Shown: positions 6,809 through 15,437 of the stretch, piece by piece
How positions within the stretch are numbered: the stretch's first letter is position 1
How the letters are laid out: every line of letters starts with the position of its first letter
Assembly (NCBI GenBank): GCA_035541995.1
Contig: DATKMG010000730.1
Coordinates: 1 to 28,228, forward strand
DNA length: 28,228 nucleotides
Direction: 5' to 3'
DNA from: DATKMG01 sp035541995
GTDB taxonomy: Bacteria; Acidobacteriota; Terriglobia; Versatilivoradales; Versatilivoraceae
The notes under the pieces: model-generated
The model's input: the letters and a program-made list of their open reading frames with translations, nothing else
Database searches by the model: none
What the model was told of the DNA's origin: nothing
Translations under genes and position numbers: made by a program

Positions 6809-7527
6809 TCCACTAGTTCCAATTGAATCTCCCCAATCCCTGCCTGGACGTGGATGTTCAGCGTTACTTTAGACTTGCCGTAGGACTCATTGGTATAGAT
6901 GTTCCCTTCTTTCCGCAAGCCTCGGGCAGAGACACTCCCGATTCCTTTGTCGGATTCAACGCGGACCCCGACATTCACAGGAAGTCGCAACGTCGCCTTC
7001 CCAATACCCCCTTTGATGTTGGCTTGAAGATCTTTCTTCCAATCGCCAAGTAGCTCCACAGTGGTCTCACCCACTCCCGTCTGAATCTCGAGATTGTCGA
7101 GGGAAAGGCTTCCCAGTTCGAAATTGCTTTGCCCTACTCCACACTCCACACGGAGGTCGATAGGAACCTTATCGGCGAGACTGAGGTTCCACTCATTCTT
7201 GGTCCTGTTACCTCCGGAGGAGGCCGTATCGGGCTGCCGAACAGTGAGCACGCCTTCTTTCCCCTGGACTTCGTATTTCACTTGGGGTTTCCAAGAAGCA
7301 ACGTTGTAGATGAAGTCGGCGTCCAGCAGATTCTTGGCTCCGCCGCTGACTCTCAGTTCCCCCACTGCAATTTTCAACTCAACCCGTACCTTCTCAGCGC
7401 CTTTCAAATCGACAGATTCCGATTCAATCTTGGTATCCCCAACTTTTGCGGGGATGCAACTTGTTTCCAGAGAGAAAGTCGTCAATAGAACGAGCAAAAC
7501 CATGATGCGAGGAGGTAGAATTAGCAT
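6805..7527 (-). CDS. Predicted lipoprotein with toast-rack (DUF2154-like) repeats
   Basis: Function unknown. The 240-residue protein starts with a signal peptide and a probable lipidation cysteine in SLETSC (residue 24 from this start; E at -3 is unusual), followed by a beta-rich region with recurring GVGE/GIGK motifs: AVGELRVSGG, GVGQSNFELG, GVGETTVELLG, GIGKATLRLP, GIGSVSARG and GIGEIQLELVD. This matches the toast-rack/DUF2154 beta-solenoid pattern found in LiaF-like and adhesin-like envelope proteins. ATG at 7527 is preferred over 7554: AAGGAG lies seven bases upstream. It overlaps the end of the HAD gene by seven bases (ATGCTAA), so it is the last gene of the six-gene minus-strand operon. 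Confidence 0.8.
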   Translation of the reverse strand: MLILPPRIMVLLVLLTTFSLETSCIPAKVGDTKIESESVDLKGAEKVRVELKIAVGELRVSGGAKNLLDADFIYNVASWKPQVKYEVQGKEGVLTVRQPDTASSGGNRTKNEWNLSLADKVPIDLRVECGVGQSNFELGSLSLDNLEIQTGVGETTVELLGDWKKDLQANIKGGIGKATLRLPVNVGVRVESDKGIGSVSARGLRKEGNIYTNESYGKSKVTLNIHVQAGIGEIQLELVD

Positions 7528-8213
7528 GATGAGACTCCTTGATTCTTTCGACAATTCAATTCCTGTAAGAATGGAGGAAGGTCAGCGAGCCCGTGGAGAA
7601 TACGGTCAACCCGATAGGGACTGAAGTGTTCCAGAGGAGTGACTCCCGACAAGACAACCGCGAACCTGACCCCGGCACGTGAGGCAGTCTGAGCGTCGAC
7701 GACACTGTCGCCGACATAGAGAGAGTCTTCCAGCCGGTTTCCCAATCGCTTGATGGCGGTGAGGAGGCCTTCAGGATTCGGTTTGTGAACACTCACGTCC
7801 TCACTGCCGACAATGATGTCGACCCATTGCAGAAGGCCTTCGCGGCCCAAAATCGACTCAATTCGATGGCGGAATTTAGTAGACACGATCCCTGTCGAAT
7901 ACCCTTGACCCTTGATCATTCTGAGGGTCTCCGGAACTCCCTTCAGAACAACGGTCCTGTTAACCATGACTTCATCCGCGCGCTGGATGAAGAATCGCGA
8001 AAACTCGTCAGACAGTCCAGCATACTGCCTCCCGGCCAACTCGGCCAGTGTGGCCGGCAGGGAAAGCCCGATAGTGGAACGAATTTTCTCCGGTGTCGCC
8101 TGAGGCAGTGCCAATTGGATTAGGGCATAGTTCACACTCTCAATGACCCCTTGAGAAGAATCAGCCAGAGTGTAGTCAAAGTCAAAGATGATATTTCTGA
8201 CAGACGAGACCAT
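7521..8213 (-). CDS. HAD-family phosphatase, phosphoglycolate phosphatase-like
   Basis: A 230-residue haloacid dehalogenase hydrolase with a C1 cap, probably acting on small phosphometabolites in the cytoplasm. All four motifs are present: FDFDYTLADSS with the nucleophile D11 and acid D13, IVSTK for motif II, the lysine in VHKPNPEG for motif III, and YVGDSVVDAQTA for motif IV. The family includes Gph (phosphoglycolate phosphatase) and pyrophosphatase PpaX, which cannot be told apart here. The gene sits 33 bases after the 2H phosphoesterase and overlaps the lipoprotein gene by seven bases. ATG at 8213 gives the expected start six residues before IIFDFD, although the ribosome binding site is weak. 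Confidence 0.88.
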   Translation of the reverse strand: MVSSVRNIIFDFDYTLADSSQGVIESVNYALIQLALPQATPEKIRSTIGLSLPATLAELAGRQYAGLSDEFSRFFIQRADEVMVNRTVVLKGVPETLRMIKGQGYSTGIVSTKFRHRIESILGREGLLQWVDIIVGSEDVSVHKPNPEGLLTAIKRLGNRLEDSLYVGDSVVDAQTASRAGVRFAVVLSGVTPLEHFSPYRVDRILHGLADLPPFLQELNCRKNQGVSSC

Positions 8214-8246
8214 TGGAAGGACTCAACCAACTCCATTCGAGTGAGG

Positions 8247-8783
8247 TCATTTACAATATCTAGCCAAGGGTTGCTTGCCCAGGGCAAATTGGCCAGTAGA
8301 ATACCAGTTTTCAGGGGACCCCGTAGTTGAATACAGATGAATGCTTCGGACCAGAAACCGGCAATTAAATGAAGCTCCAATGTCTTGGATGGCTCTTAGC
8401 TTCGCATCCTTATTAAGGTCGGCATAAACCAGGCTAAGATGCGGCATGAACTTCAATTGCTCATCAGCCCCGAAGGTTTCCACAGCCCTCTCGTATGCCT
8501 CGAGCAGGCTTCGGGATCGGGCTACCCGAATGAACAAACACCTGAAATATTCATTGAGATAACCCACTTCCTCCAATTGGATCACCACCGGTGTCAATCG
8601 AGAGGCCAGGATTGAGGCATTAGATCTAAGCTCTAACTCTGTTCCTTCCAGTCGGCCGAGCAGGGTCACATGAGGCTCAAATGCAGGACTGGCGAAGCGT
8701 TTACTAAGGTCCAGGATATGCCGCTTCAAACGCCGATTCTTGTCCTTCGGAGGCATCAACCACAGAGAAAATTTACTCTTCAT
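8247..8783 (-). CDS. 2H phosphoesterase, cyclic phosphodiesterase-like
   Basis: A 178-residue protein of the 2H superfamily, which opens cyclic phosphates on RNA ends or ADP-ribose 1''-2''-cyclic phosphate. The two catalytic motifs are HVTLLG near residue 38 and HLSLVY near residue 114, with the beginning FSLWLMPP resembling plant-type CPDases more than LigT/ThpR 2'-5' RNA ligases. ATG at 8783 is chosen because GAGGTG lies upstream at good distance and the start overlaps the CBS-protein stop by 11 bases; a longer frame to 8876 would run deep into that gene. The next gene, a HAD phosphatase, could act on the product, but this is inference. Confidence 0.8.
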   Translation of the reverse strand: MKSKFSLWLMPPKDKNRRLKRHILDLSKRFASPAFEPHVTLLGRLEGTELELRSNASILASRLTPVVIQLEEVGYLNEYFRCLFIRVARSRSLLEAYERAVETFGADEQLKFMPHLSLVYADLNKDAKLRAIQDIGASFNCRFLVRSIHLYSTTGSPENWYSTGQFALGKQPLARYCK

Positions 8784-10113
8784 TGTGGGGCACCTCTTCG
8801 AGAGGTGGACTCTCCTTTTGAATGGGTGCCACAAGAACCTTATCCACTCGATGGCCATCCATATCGACAACTTCAAAGCGCAGACCTCCCCATTCGAGGT
8901 GGTCAGCGGAGGTGGGAATCCGTCCCAGCCTCATCATCACAAAACCGGCCAGGGTGTGAAAATAACCCTGCTGTTCTCCCGGTAGGCTAGGGATCTGCAA
9001 CAGGTTCTTCAATTCCTCCACGGACAGCATCCCGTCTAAAAGCCACGATCCGTCTTCCCGTTGGATCACAGCCGGTTCGGTCCGCGACACAATCGAAGGG
9101 ATGTCTCCCACAATCGCCTCCAAGACATCGGTCAGCGTGACGACACCTTGGACTCCCCCGTGCTCGTCCACGACGATGGCCGTATGAGTCCCTGACTGCT
9201 TAAAGGACTCCAGGAGGTTTAGGGCTGCCGTGTTTTCGGGGACGACAAGTGGCTGCTGCAGAATCGATCGTAGCTCGAATGATTCGCCTGCGAGGCACCT
9301 TACCAGCAGGTCTTTGGCATGCACAACTCCCAACAGATTGTCCAAGCGATCCTCGGCAACGAGAAGCCAGGTGTGAACACTCTCCCTGATTTTTCTTTGG
9401 ACCTCCTCGGGCGGAGCCTTAACATCTAGCCACACAATGGCAGGTCGGGGTGTCATGAGCGATGCCGCACGGCGCTCGCCCAATCGAAACACTCTTTGGA
9501 CCATATCACGTTCCACTCGTTCGAAAGTGCCAGCTTCGGTGCCTTGATCAATCAGGACTTTTACTTCTTCCACAGTCACTGGGGCCTCGAGCTTGCTACG
9601 AAGCCCGAGGAGGCCCAGGACCCCATCCACTACGAACACCAGGAAACCCACAATGGGCCCGCCAATTCTGGAAAGTAGAATCATTGGAGCTGCTACCACA
9701 GAGGCGATCCTCTCCGGGTTATACAAGGCCAGCCTCTTAGGTATCAGTTCTCCAAAAATCAGGGACAACAACGTAATTGCGACTACCACCAAACCCAAAG
9801 CAACAGTTTCTCGATAGGGTGCAAGGTACGGAAGACCTTCCAAGTGGGGAGCAATCGTCCGGGCGACTGTCGTACCTCCGAAAGCTCCGGCTAGAACCCC
9901 AACCAAAGTAATCCCGAGTTGAACCGTGGACAAAAATCGACTTGGGGCATTGGCAAGATCCAAAGCTGCCTGCGCCCCTTTGTCACCTTCATTAGCAGCG
10001 TTCTGCAGACGCGCTTTGCGAACCGAGACGATAGCGATTTCGGACATGGCGAACAATCCGTTAGCAGCCATTAACATGATTATGATCAGAAGTTCTCCAC
10101 TGATTAGATTCAT
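8773..10113 (-). CDS. CNNM/CorC-type membrane protein with CBS domains (HlyC/UPF0053)
   Basis: Members of this family are membrane proteins linked to magnesium and cobalt efflux, often misnamed hemolysins. The 446-residue protein has an N-terminal DUF21 membrane domain with about four hydrophobic segments (roughly 1-180, including LIFGELIPKRLAL), two CBS domains (about 215-340, with MTPRPAIVWLD and GVVTLTDVLEAIVGDI) and a C-terminal CorC_HlyC transporter-associated domain (about 355-435). ATG at 10113 is chosen over TTG at 10131 because it forms an ATGA overlap with the rimI stop, the same junction used one gene earlier. The ion handled and direction of transport cannot be read from the sequence. 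Confidence 0.92.
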   Translation of the reverse strand: MNLISGELLIIIMLMAANGLFAMSEIAIVSVRKARLQNAANEGDKGAQAALDLANAPSRFLSTVQLGITLVGVLAGAFGGTTVARTIAPHLEGLPYLAPYRETVALGLVVVAITLLSLIFGELIPKRLALYNPERIASVVAAPMILLSRIGGPIVGFLVFVVDGVLGLLGLRSKLEAPVTVEEVKVLIDQGTEAGTFERVERDMVQRVFRLGERRAASLMTPRPAIVWLDVKAPPEEVQRKIRESVHTWLLVAEDRLDNLLGVVHAKDLLVRCLAGESFELRSILQQPLVVPENTAALNLLESFKQSGTHTAIVVDEHGGVQGVVTLTDVLEAIVGDIPSIVSRTEPAVIQREDGSWLLDGMLSVEELKNLLQIPSLPGEQQGYFHTLAGFVMMRLGRIPTSADHLEWGGLRFEVVDMDGHRVDKVLVAPIQKESPPLEEVPHNEE

Positions 10114-10640
10114 ATCGGTTGTCCAGTCCAATCAAGGGGATTTGGGTTTGGAAGGCCGATCTTGCTTCCCGGATCCCTTCTTTCCATTATCCAGGCATCC
10201 TCGGTCGGATCCCGGTAATAATTCTTCCGCTTGGAAACGACCTGAAATCCATTGGCTTTGTAGAACTCGATGGCGCGCATGTTGGATGTTCGCACCTCCA
10301 GAAACATCTTGGGAACGCCTTTTTGACGGGCGATTTCAAGGCAGCTTCGCAATAATCGATAGCCGACTTTCTTGGAAAGGTAGGCCGGATGGACAATCAG
10401 ATTGCACAGCTCACAGAAATCGATCAGTATCGCCAATACTGCCAAGCCGGCTAAAATGGGCCTGCTCAGATCACTTTCCCGATCGAGATTCTCTGCCACG
10501 AAGCAAGCATAAATCCCGGGATCCTGCAGGACTCGCTGGTACCCCCCTTCTCCCCACTTGCTCAGGAAGCTCCAGCTGTTCTCGATGGAAACGACCTCGG
10601 GAATATCTGAGACTTGCATGGCCCGAACTATGACGTTCAT
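10110..10640 (-). CDS. rimI: GNAT acetyltransferase, RimI-like (ribosomal protein S18-alanine)
   Basis: RimI acetylates the N-terminal alanine of ribosomal protein S18 in E. coli; many relatives act on other protein N-termini. The 176-residue GNAT protein shows IVHPAYLSKKVGYRLL, a variant of the acetyl-CoA pyrophosphate loop in which Q/RxxGxG reads KKVGYR, then FLEVRTSNMRAIEFYKANGF, typical of RimI, and RKNYYRDPTEDAWIM. Its tail beyond the fold is about 20 residues longer than usual and rich in proline. The start at 10640 makes an ATGA overlap with tsaB and follows GGAAGGA closely. Pairing of tsaB with rimI is widespread and supports the name. Confidence 0.88.
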   Translation of the reverse strand: MNVIVRAMQVSDIPEVVSIENSWSFLSKWGEGGYQRVLQDPGIYACFVAENLDRESDLSRPILAGLAVLAILIDFCELCNLIVHPAYLSKKVGYRLLRSCLEIARQKGVPKMFLEVRTSNMRAIEFYKANGFQVVSKRKNYYRDPTEDAWIMERRDPGSKIGLPNPNPLDWTGQPI

Positions 10641-11320
10641 CTTTCCTTCCAATTCAATTCCGCGTCAGATTTTCGAATGTAAAACGCCTGCAGATCCGCA
10701 GCAGACTGGAACTGCCGCTCTCGGGCCCTATGGTAGGCCAAACGGCCGAGTGGCCGCCCAAGGAAGGAGTCTGATTGTGCCACTCGCCAGCGGGGATGAA
10801 GCGGAGTTTGGATCAAGGGACTATATTGAAAGGCCCCATCCCCTGCGAACAATGCCTCCTCTACCGCTATTCGAGAGAGAATTTGATCCGGCTTGCTTAC
10901 GGTCCCCGGCATCGTCTGAGTCAGAGACTGGGCGGTTCTTTCAAAGACACATGCGTAAACTTCTCCGCGGCGGGCATCGAGAAAAGGGACAATGATTCCC
11001 CGGTGTTTATGTAGCTTTTCCGCCCACGCATCGAAGGCAGTGACAGGGATCACTGGCTTACCTGTGCTTTCGGCTAAAGCCTTCACCACAGAAAGTCCGA
11101 TTCGCAGCCCGGTAAATGAACCTGGACCGTTAATGACCGCAAACCCATCGAGTTCTCTTAACTCTAATCCTGTGTTCTTGAACAGATAGTCGATGCCGGG
11201 AAGTAGCCGGGCAGAATAAGTTTGTGTGGAATCGATATTGAGTTCAGCCAGGATTTGCTCGTCTTGGCTAAGCAGAATGCTGCCTGCCCTGGTAGATGTG
11301 TCTATGCTCAGAAACCGCAA
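10637..11320 (-). CDS. tsaB: tRNA N6-threonylcarbamoyladenosine factor TsaB
   Basis: TsaB partners TsaD and TsaE in transferring threonylcarbamoyl to A37 of ANN-decoding tRNAs. The 227-residue protein has the ASKHA fold opening with FLSIDTSTRAGSILL and the family signature VINGPGSFTGLRIGLSVVKA. The start is a TTG at 11320: the residues RFLSIDTS directly follow it, and GGGAG lies about ten bases upstream. It heads the six-gene minus-strand operon and is divergent from mutS. TsaC, which makes the threonylcarbamoyl-AMP substrate, is encoded some 7 kb away in this window; tsaD and tsaE are not seen. Confidence 0.95.
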   Translation of the reverse strand: MRFLSIDTSTRAGSILLSQDEQILAELNIDSTQTYSARLLPGIDYLFKNTGLELRELDGFAVINGPGSFTGLRIGLSVVKALAESTGKPVIPVTAFDAWAEKLHKHRGIIVPFLDARRGEVYACVFERTAQSLTQTMPGTVSKPDQILSRIAVEEALFAGDGAFQYSPLIQTPLHPRWRVAQSDSFLGRPLGRLAYHRARERQFQSAADLQAFYIRKSDAELNWKER

Positions 11321-11392
11321 GTTACAGACTCCCTACCCGCTATCCCGGCCCAGCCGGACCTCCGTCAAAAGCCAGATGGGATGCGGGATTCA

Positions 11393-11422
11393 TTGACATG
11401 CACGAGGGGGGGATTATATACT
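11393..11422 (+). promoter_or_regulatory. Predicted sigma-70 promoter for mutS
   Basis: A perfect -35 box TTGACA (11393-11398) and a -10 box TATACT (11417-11422, five of six matches) are separated by 18 bases; the overlapping TATATA at 11415 would give a 16-base spacer. Transcription would begin about 65 bases before the mutS start. A run of seven G lies in the spacer. Confidence 0.65.
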
Positions 11423-11493
11423 GCCTGAACCTGGGCAACAACGAAATTCGCGTCTGCAGGCAGATGGTGATTTTAGTGAGAACGCGAGGAAAC

Positions 11494-14103
11494 ATGGAAC
11501 CCTCCACCCCGATGATGACTCAATATCATCAAGTTAAAAAGGAATATCCCCAGGCTCTGGTTTTCTTCAGGTTGGGCGATTTCTATGAAATGTTTTTCGA
11601 CGATGCAGTGGTGGCATCCCGTGAACTTGAGATCACACTGACGTCAAGGAATAAAGAGAAAGGTGTCTCGATCCCCATGTGTGGGGTTCCCTATCATGCA
11701 GCGGATCAGTATATCGCCAAGTTGATTCGCAAGGGATACCGAGTTGCGGTTTGCGACCAGATGGAGAATCCTGCGCTGGCTAAGAGATTGGTTCGACGTG
11801 AGGTTACTCGAGTTGTTACTCCGGGAACCGTTGCCGATGGTAGCCTTCTCAACTCTGGAGAAAACAACTATCTTTGTTCAATCTGGCCAGATCGAACTGG
11901 CATTGGACTTGCGGCGGTGGACCTTTCCACGGGTGATTTCCGAGTTACGGAAATACCAGGCGAATACTCTTGGCAACTTCTCGAGGCCGAGTTGGAACGT
12001 CTCCATGTCAAGGAGACTCTTCACCCCGCAAGTCTAAAAGCCCAGGGACCCTCGTGGAGTGCCCTTGATTCCTTGGTCAAGACCTCCGTGGAGGATTGGA
12101 CCTTTTCTACAGACTACGCCCAGCGCCTTCTGACTGAGCATTTCGGCGTGATGACCCTGGACGGTTTTGGCTGTGAAGGGAAGAATCTGGCTATTGCTGC
12201 CGCCGGAGCCGCTCTGCATTACCTGAAAGAAACCCAGAAGGCTTCCCTCAGCCATATCGATCGCCTGCAATTCTATGATTTGGGCGGAGCCATGGTCCTG
12301 GACCAGTCGACGGTTCGAAACCTCGAACTAGTCGAGTCGCTTTTTGATGGTTCCCGCCAGGCCACGCTGATCGGAGTCCTGGACAGAACTTCGACCGGCA
12401 TGGGGGCACGCTTCTTGAGGAACTGGTTGTTACGACCTGAGCTGGATCTCGCGGAAATCAATCTCCGTTTAGATGCCGTTGCTGAACTGAAAGAGAATCT
12501 GATTCAAAGAGAGGAAATCAAGAGTTGTTTTGGCCGAGTCTACGATATCGAGCGGCTGCTTTCCAAGGTAACGCTCTCTACAGCCAATGCCCGGGACCTG
12601 AACTCCCTGAAGTTGTCCCTAGAGCAGATCCCATTCATTAAGTCTGGGCTAGCTCCTTTTAATTCCACTCGGCTGCGGTGTCTCGATGAGGATTGCGATC
12701 CCCTGGAGGATATTGCCCAGCTGATTGGACGGACCCTACGGGATGATCCCCCCATCCTTTTAACTGATGGGGGGTTGATTCGAGAGGGTGTCGATGCAGA
12801 ACTGGACGAACTCCGGCAGATCAGTTCTACTGGCAAACAAGTGATCGCCGAGATCGAATCCAGGGAACGGACGCGAACAGGGATCAATAACCTCAAAGTG
12901 AAATTCAACAATATATTTGGATATTACCTTGAGGTTACCAAGTCTAATTTGGCGTTAGTGCCCCCGGAGTACGAAAGGAAGCAGACCCTCGTGGGGGCGG
13001 AGCGTTTCACCACACCGGAACTCAAAGAGTATGAGCGGAAGGTACTGGGTGCCGAGGAGCGAGTCGTCGAAATAGAATACAACTTGTTTGGCGAACTGCG
13101 CACCGCAGTTGGGAAAGAGGCTCGGCGAATCCGTCGAACTGCGACAGCGATTTCTCAAATAGATTGCCTCCTGGCCCTGGCCGAGGTCGCTCACAGCCAG
13201 AATTATGTTCGGCCTCAACTCCAGCCCGAAGGAGAAATGATGATCAAATCCGGACGGCATCCGGTCATCGAGCAACTTAGCGAGCAGTTGCCTACAGGCA
13301 AGTTCATTCCGAACGACCTGTACATGAACGACTCCACCGACCAGGTGTTGATCATCACCGGGCCGAACATGGGAGGTAAATCGACTTATTTGCGCCAGAC
13401 TGCACTATTCTCGATTCTCGCCCAGATCGGTTCATTTGTGCCGGCTGAAATGGTTCAGCTGCCCATCGTTGACCGGATCTTTACTCGAATCGGAGCCAGT
13501 GACAACCTTGCCCGTGGGAGATCCACTTTTATGGTGGAGATGACTGAAACCGCCGTGATCCTCAATACGGCAACTTCGCACAGCCTGGTTATCCTGGACG
13601 AAATCGGCCGGGGAACAGCCACCTTTGACGGCCTTTCGATTGCTTGGGCCGTCATTGAGTTTCTACATTCCCACACTAAAGCCAAAACTCTGTTCGCCAC
13701 GCATTACCATGAGTTGACCGAACTGGCCGAAATTTTTCCCGGCGTCAAGAACTGTCACGTATCGGTTCGAGAATCGGGTCATGAGATTATTTTCCTTCGG
13801 CGTGTCGAGCCGGGAAGCGCAGACAAGAGTTACGGCATTGAAGTGGCCAAACTGGCTGGCTTGCCTCCTCTAGTTCTAGACCGAGCTCGAGAGATTCTCC
13901 GCAAGCACGAGGAGGGTGAGCATGAAATCAGTGATCATTTGACACGGCACTACAAGCGGAGAAAGACCGCCCCCTCAGCGCAGCTGAACCTGTTCATGAT
14001 TACTGACCACGAAGTCTTGGAGGAACTCCGCCAGCTGGACCCCGATTCGCTGACTCCCCTCCAGGCGCTGGCCAAACTGCATGAATTCAAGAAGCAACTT
14101 TAA
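11494..14103 (+). CDS. mutS: DNA mismatch repair protein MutS
   Basis: MutS binds mismatches and small loops as a sliding clamp and starts mismatch repair with MutL, which is not in the window. At 869 residues it has the normal length. Mismatch-contact residues F30-Y31-E32 lie in RLGDFYEMF, the Walker A motif is GPNMGGKST (623-631), Walker B is LVILDE (698-703), and the dimer-interface histidine region TLFATHYHELTEL follows. QLNLF (830-834) matches the beta-clamp binding consensus. ATG at 11494 is chosen because the protein then begins with STPMMTQYH, the usual MutS opening; GAGGA precedes it rather closely. ATG at 11464 is an alternative. AnmK follows after ten bases. Confidence 0.97.
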   Translation: MEPSTPMMTQYHQVKKEYPQALVFFRLGDFYEMFFDDAVVASRELEITLTSRNKEKGVSIPMCGVPYHAADQYIAKLIRKGYRVAVCDQMENPALAKRLVRREVTRVVTPGTVADGSLLNSGENNYLCSIWPDRTGIGLAAVDLSTGDFRVTEIPGEYSWQLLEAELERLHVKETLHPASLKAQGPSWSALDSLVKTSVEDWTFSTDYAQRLLTEHFGVMTLDGFGCEGKNLAIAAAGAALHYLKETQKASLSHIDRLQFYDLGGAMVLDQSTVRNLELVESLFDGSRQATLIGVLDRTSTGMGARFLRNWLLRPELDLAEINLRLDAVAELKENLIQREEIKSCFGRVYDIERLLSKVTLSTANARDLNSLKLSLEQIPFIKSGLAPFNSTRLRCLDEDCDPLEDIAQLIGRTLRDDPPILLTDGGLIREGVDAELDELRQISSTGKQVIAEIESRERTRTGINNLKVKFNNIFGYYLEVTKSNLALVPPEYERKQTLVGAERFTTPELKEYERKVLGAEERVVEIEYNLFGELRTAVGKEARRIRRTATAISQIDCLLALAEVAHSQNYVRPQLQPEGEMMIKSGRHPVIEQLSEQLPTGKFIPNDLYMNDSTDQVLIITGPNMGGKSTYLRQTALFSILAQIGSFVPAEMVQLPIVDRIFTRIGASDNLARGRSTFMVEMTETAVILNTATSHSLVILDEIGRGTATFDGLSIAWAVIEFLHSHTKAKTLFATHYHELTELAEIFPGVKNCHVSVRESGHEIIFLRRVEPGSADKSYGIEVAKLAGLPPLVLDRAREILRKHEEGEHEISDHLTRHYKRRKTAPSAQLNLFMITDHEVLEELRQLDPDSLTPLQALAKLHEFKKQL

Positions 14104-14113
14104 AGAGGAATCG

Positions 14114-15301
14114 ATGAAAGAATGCAGGCTGGCTGTTGGTTTGATGTCGGGAACGTCCCTGGACGGCATTGATGCGGCCTTGGTAGAGATCGCCGGCTCG
14201 GGGTTGTCAACCCGCGTCAAGTTGAAGCACTTCCTTTCGGCTCCACTGGAGCCCGAAGTTGCAGGCAGACTCCTGCGGATTGCCGCAGGGAAACCCTTCA
14301 CCTCTGGTGAATTAAGCCAACTCAACTTCCTGCTCGGAATGTTATATTCAGAAGCAGTGCTCAAGGTCTGCAAGCAGGCACACATCGAAGTTCACCAGGT
14401 TGATGTGATCGGTTCCCATGGGCAGACCATCTACCATCAGTCTGAACCGCGCTTCATTTGTGATCGCCCCGTGGCCTCTACCCTGCAAATCGGAGAGGCG
14501 TCGATAATTGCGGAAAGGACGGGAGTGACCACTGTGTCTGATTTCCGTCCCCGCGACATGGCTGCCGGCGGTAAAGGAGCCCCACTGATTCCCTATGTCG
14601 ACTATCTATTATTCCGAGATATTCGGCGTGGCCGTATCTTGCTCAACCTCGGTGGCATCGCCAACTTGACTTCACTACCTGCCTCCGCCCGACTCAGTCA
14701 GATTAGTGCTTTTGACACAGGTCCCGGGAACATGGTGATCGACGCTCTGGTCCGGCATTTCACTCAAGGGAGCAAACGGTTCGATCCCCACGGCGGTATA
14801 GCGAATTCGGGGAAGGTGATTCCGCCTCTTCTGGACGATCTCCTAATGGATCCGTACTTCGGTGAGCAGCCTCCTAAGACTGCTGGACGTGAACAATTTG
14901 GTGAAGCGTTTGTTTCCAAGTTCCTCGCCTATTCACGGAGTGCTCAATTTGAAGATCTGGTTTGCACTGCGGTTGAACTAACCGCACGTACTGTCGCGGA
15001 TTCAATCTGCAACCACTGCAAATCTCCGTCACTCTACCAAGAACTGATCGTTTCGGGAGGAGGCGCTCACAACGACTTCCTGTTGCGGCGCCTGGCTGTG
15101 CTGCTCCCTCAGATGAAAATCCTGAAGACTGATGACTTTGGAATCCCTGTGTCCGCCAAGGAAGCCGTTGGCTTTGCGATTCTTGCCAACGAAACCATGC
15201 ATTTGCGGCCGGGGAATGTGCCTTCAGCTACGGGAGCAATTCGTCCAGTCATCTTGGGGAAAGTGGCGGTCGGAAAGAATCCACACTGGTTTCGGTTTTG
15301 A
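14114..15301 (+). CDS. anmK: Anhydro-N-acetylmuramic acid kinase
   Basis: AnmK hydrolyses the anhydro ring of 1,6-anhydroMurNAc and phosphorylates it to MurNAc-6-phosphate, a cytoplasmic step in peptidoglycan recycling. The 395-residue protein carries GLMSGTSLDGIDAALVEI at the N-terminus, GSHGQTIYH, DFRPRDMAAGGKGAPL, FDTGPGNMVID and the ATP-site stretch VSGGGAHN. ATG at 14114 follows AGAGGAA at good spacing, ten bases after mutS. The substrate arises from lytic transglycosylases like the one encoded at 916. The partner etherase MurQ is not in the window. A short dyad ATCCGT/ACGGAT lies directly after the stop but lacks the T-run of a terminator. Confidence 0.96.
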   Translation: MKECRLAVGLMSGTSLDGIDAALVEIAGSGLSTRVKLKHFLSAPLEPEVAGRLLRIAAGKPFTSGELSQLNFLLGMLYSEAVLKVCKQAHIEVHQVDVIGSHGQTIYHQSEPRFICDRPVASTLQIGEASIIAERTGVTTVSDFRPRDMAAGGKGAPLIPYVDYLLFRDIRRGRILLNLGGIANLTSLPASARLSQISAFDTGPGNMVIDALVRHFTQGSKRFDPHGGIANSGKVIPPLLDDLLMDPYFGEQPPKTAGREQFGEAFVSKFLAYSRSAQFEDLVCTAVELTARTVADSICNHCKSPSLYQELIVSGGGAHNDFLLRRLAVLLPQMKILKTDDFGIPVSAKEAVGFAILANETMHLRPGNVPSATGAIRPVILGKVAVGKNPHWFRF

Positions 15302-15437
15302 TCCGTGCATCAGAGACGGATGCTCACCACTTCCTTATTCATGTTCCGTGGCGGCTTCTCTGGAAATGCAACGATTGGCCTTTCGAAGGAGCCATTCAGA
15401 CTGATTGATAATATCAAACTGTGGGGACTGTACGCAC

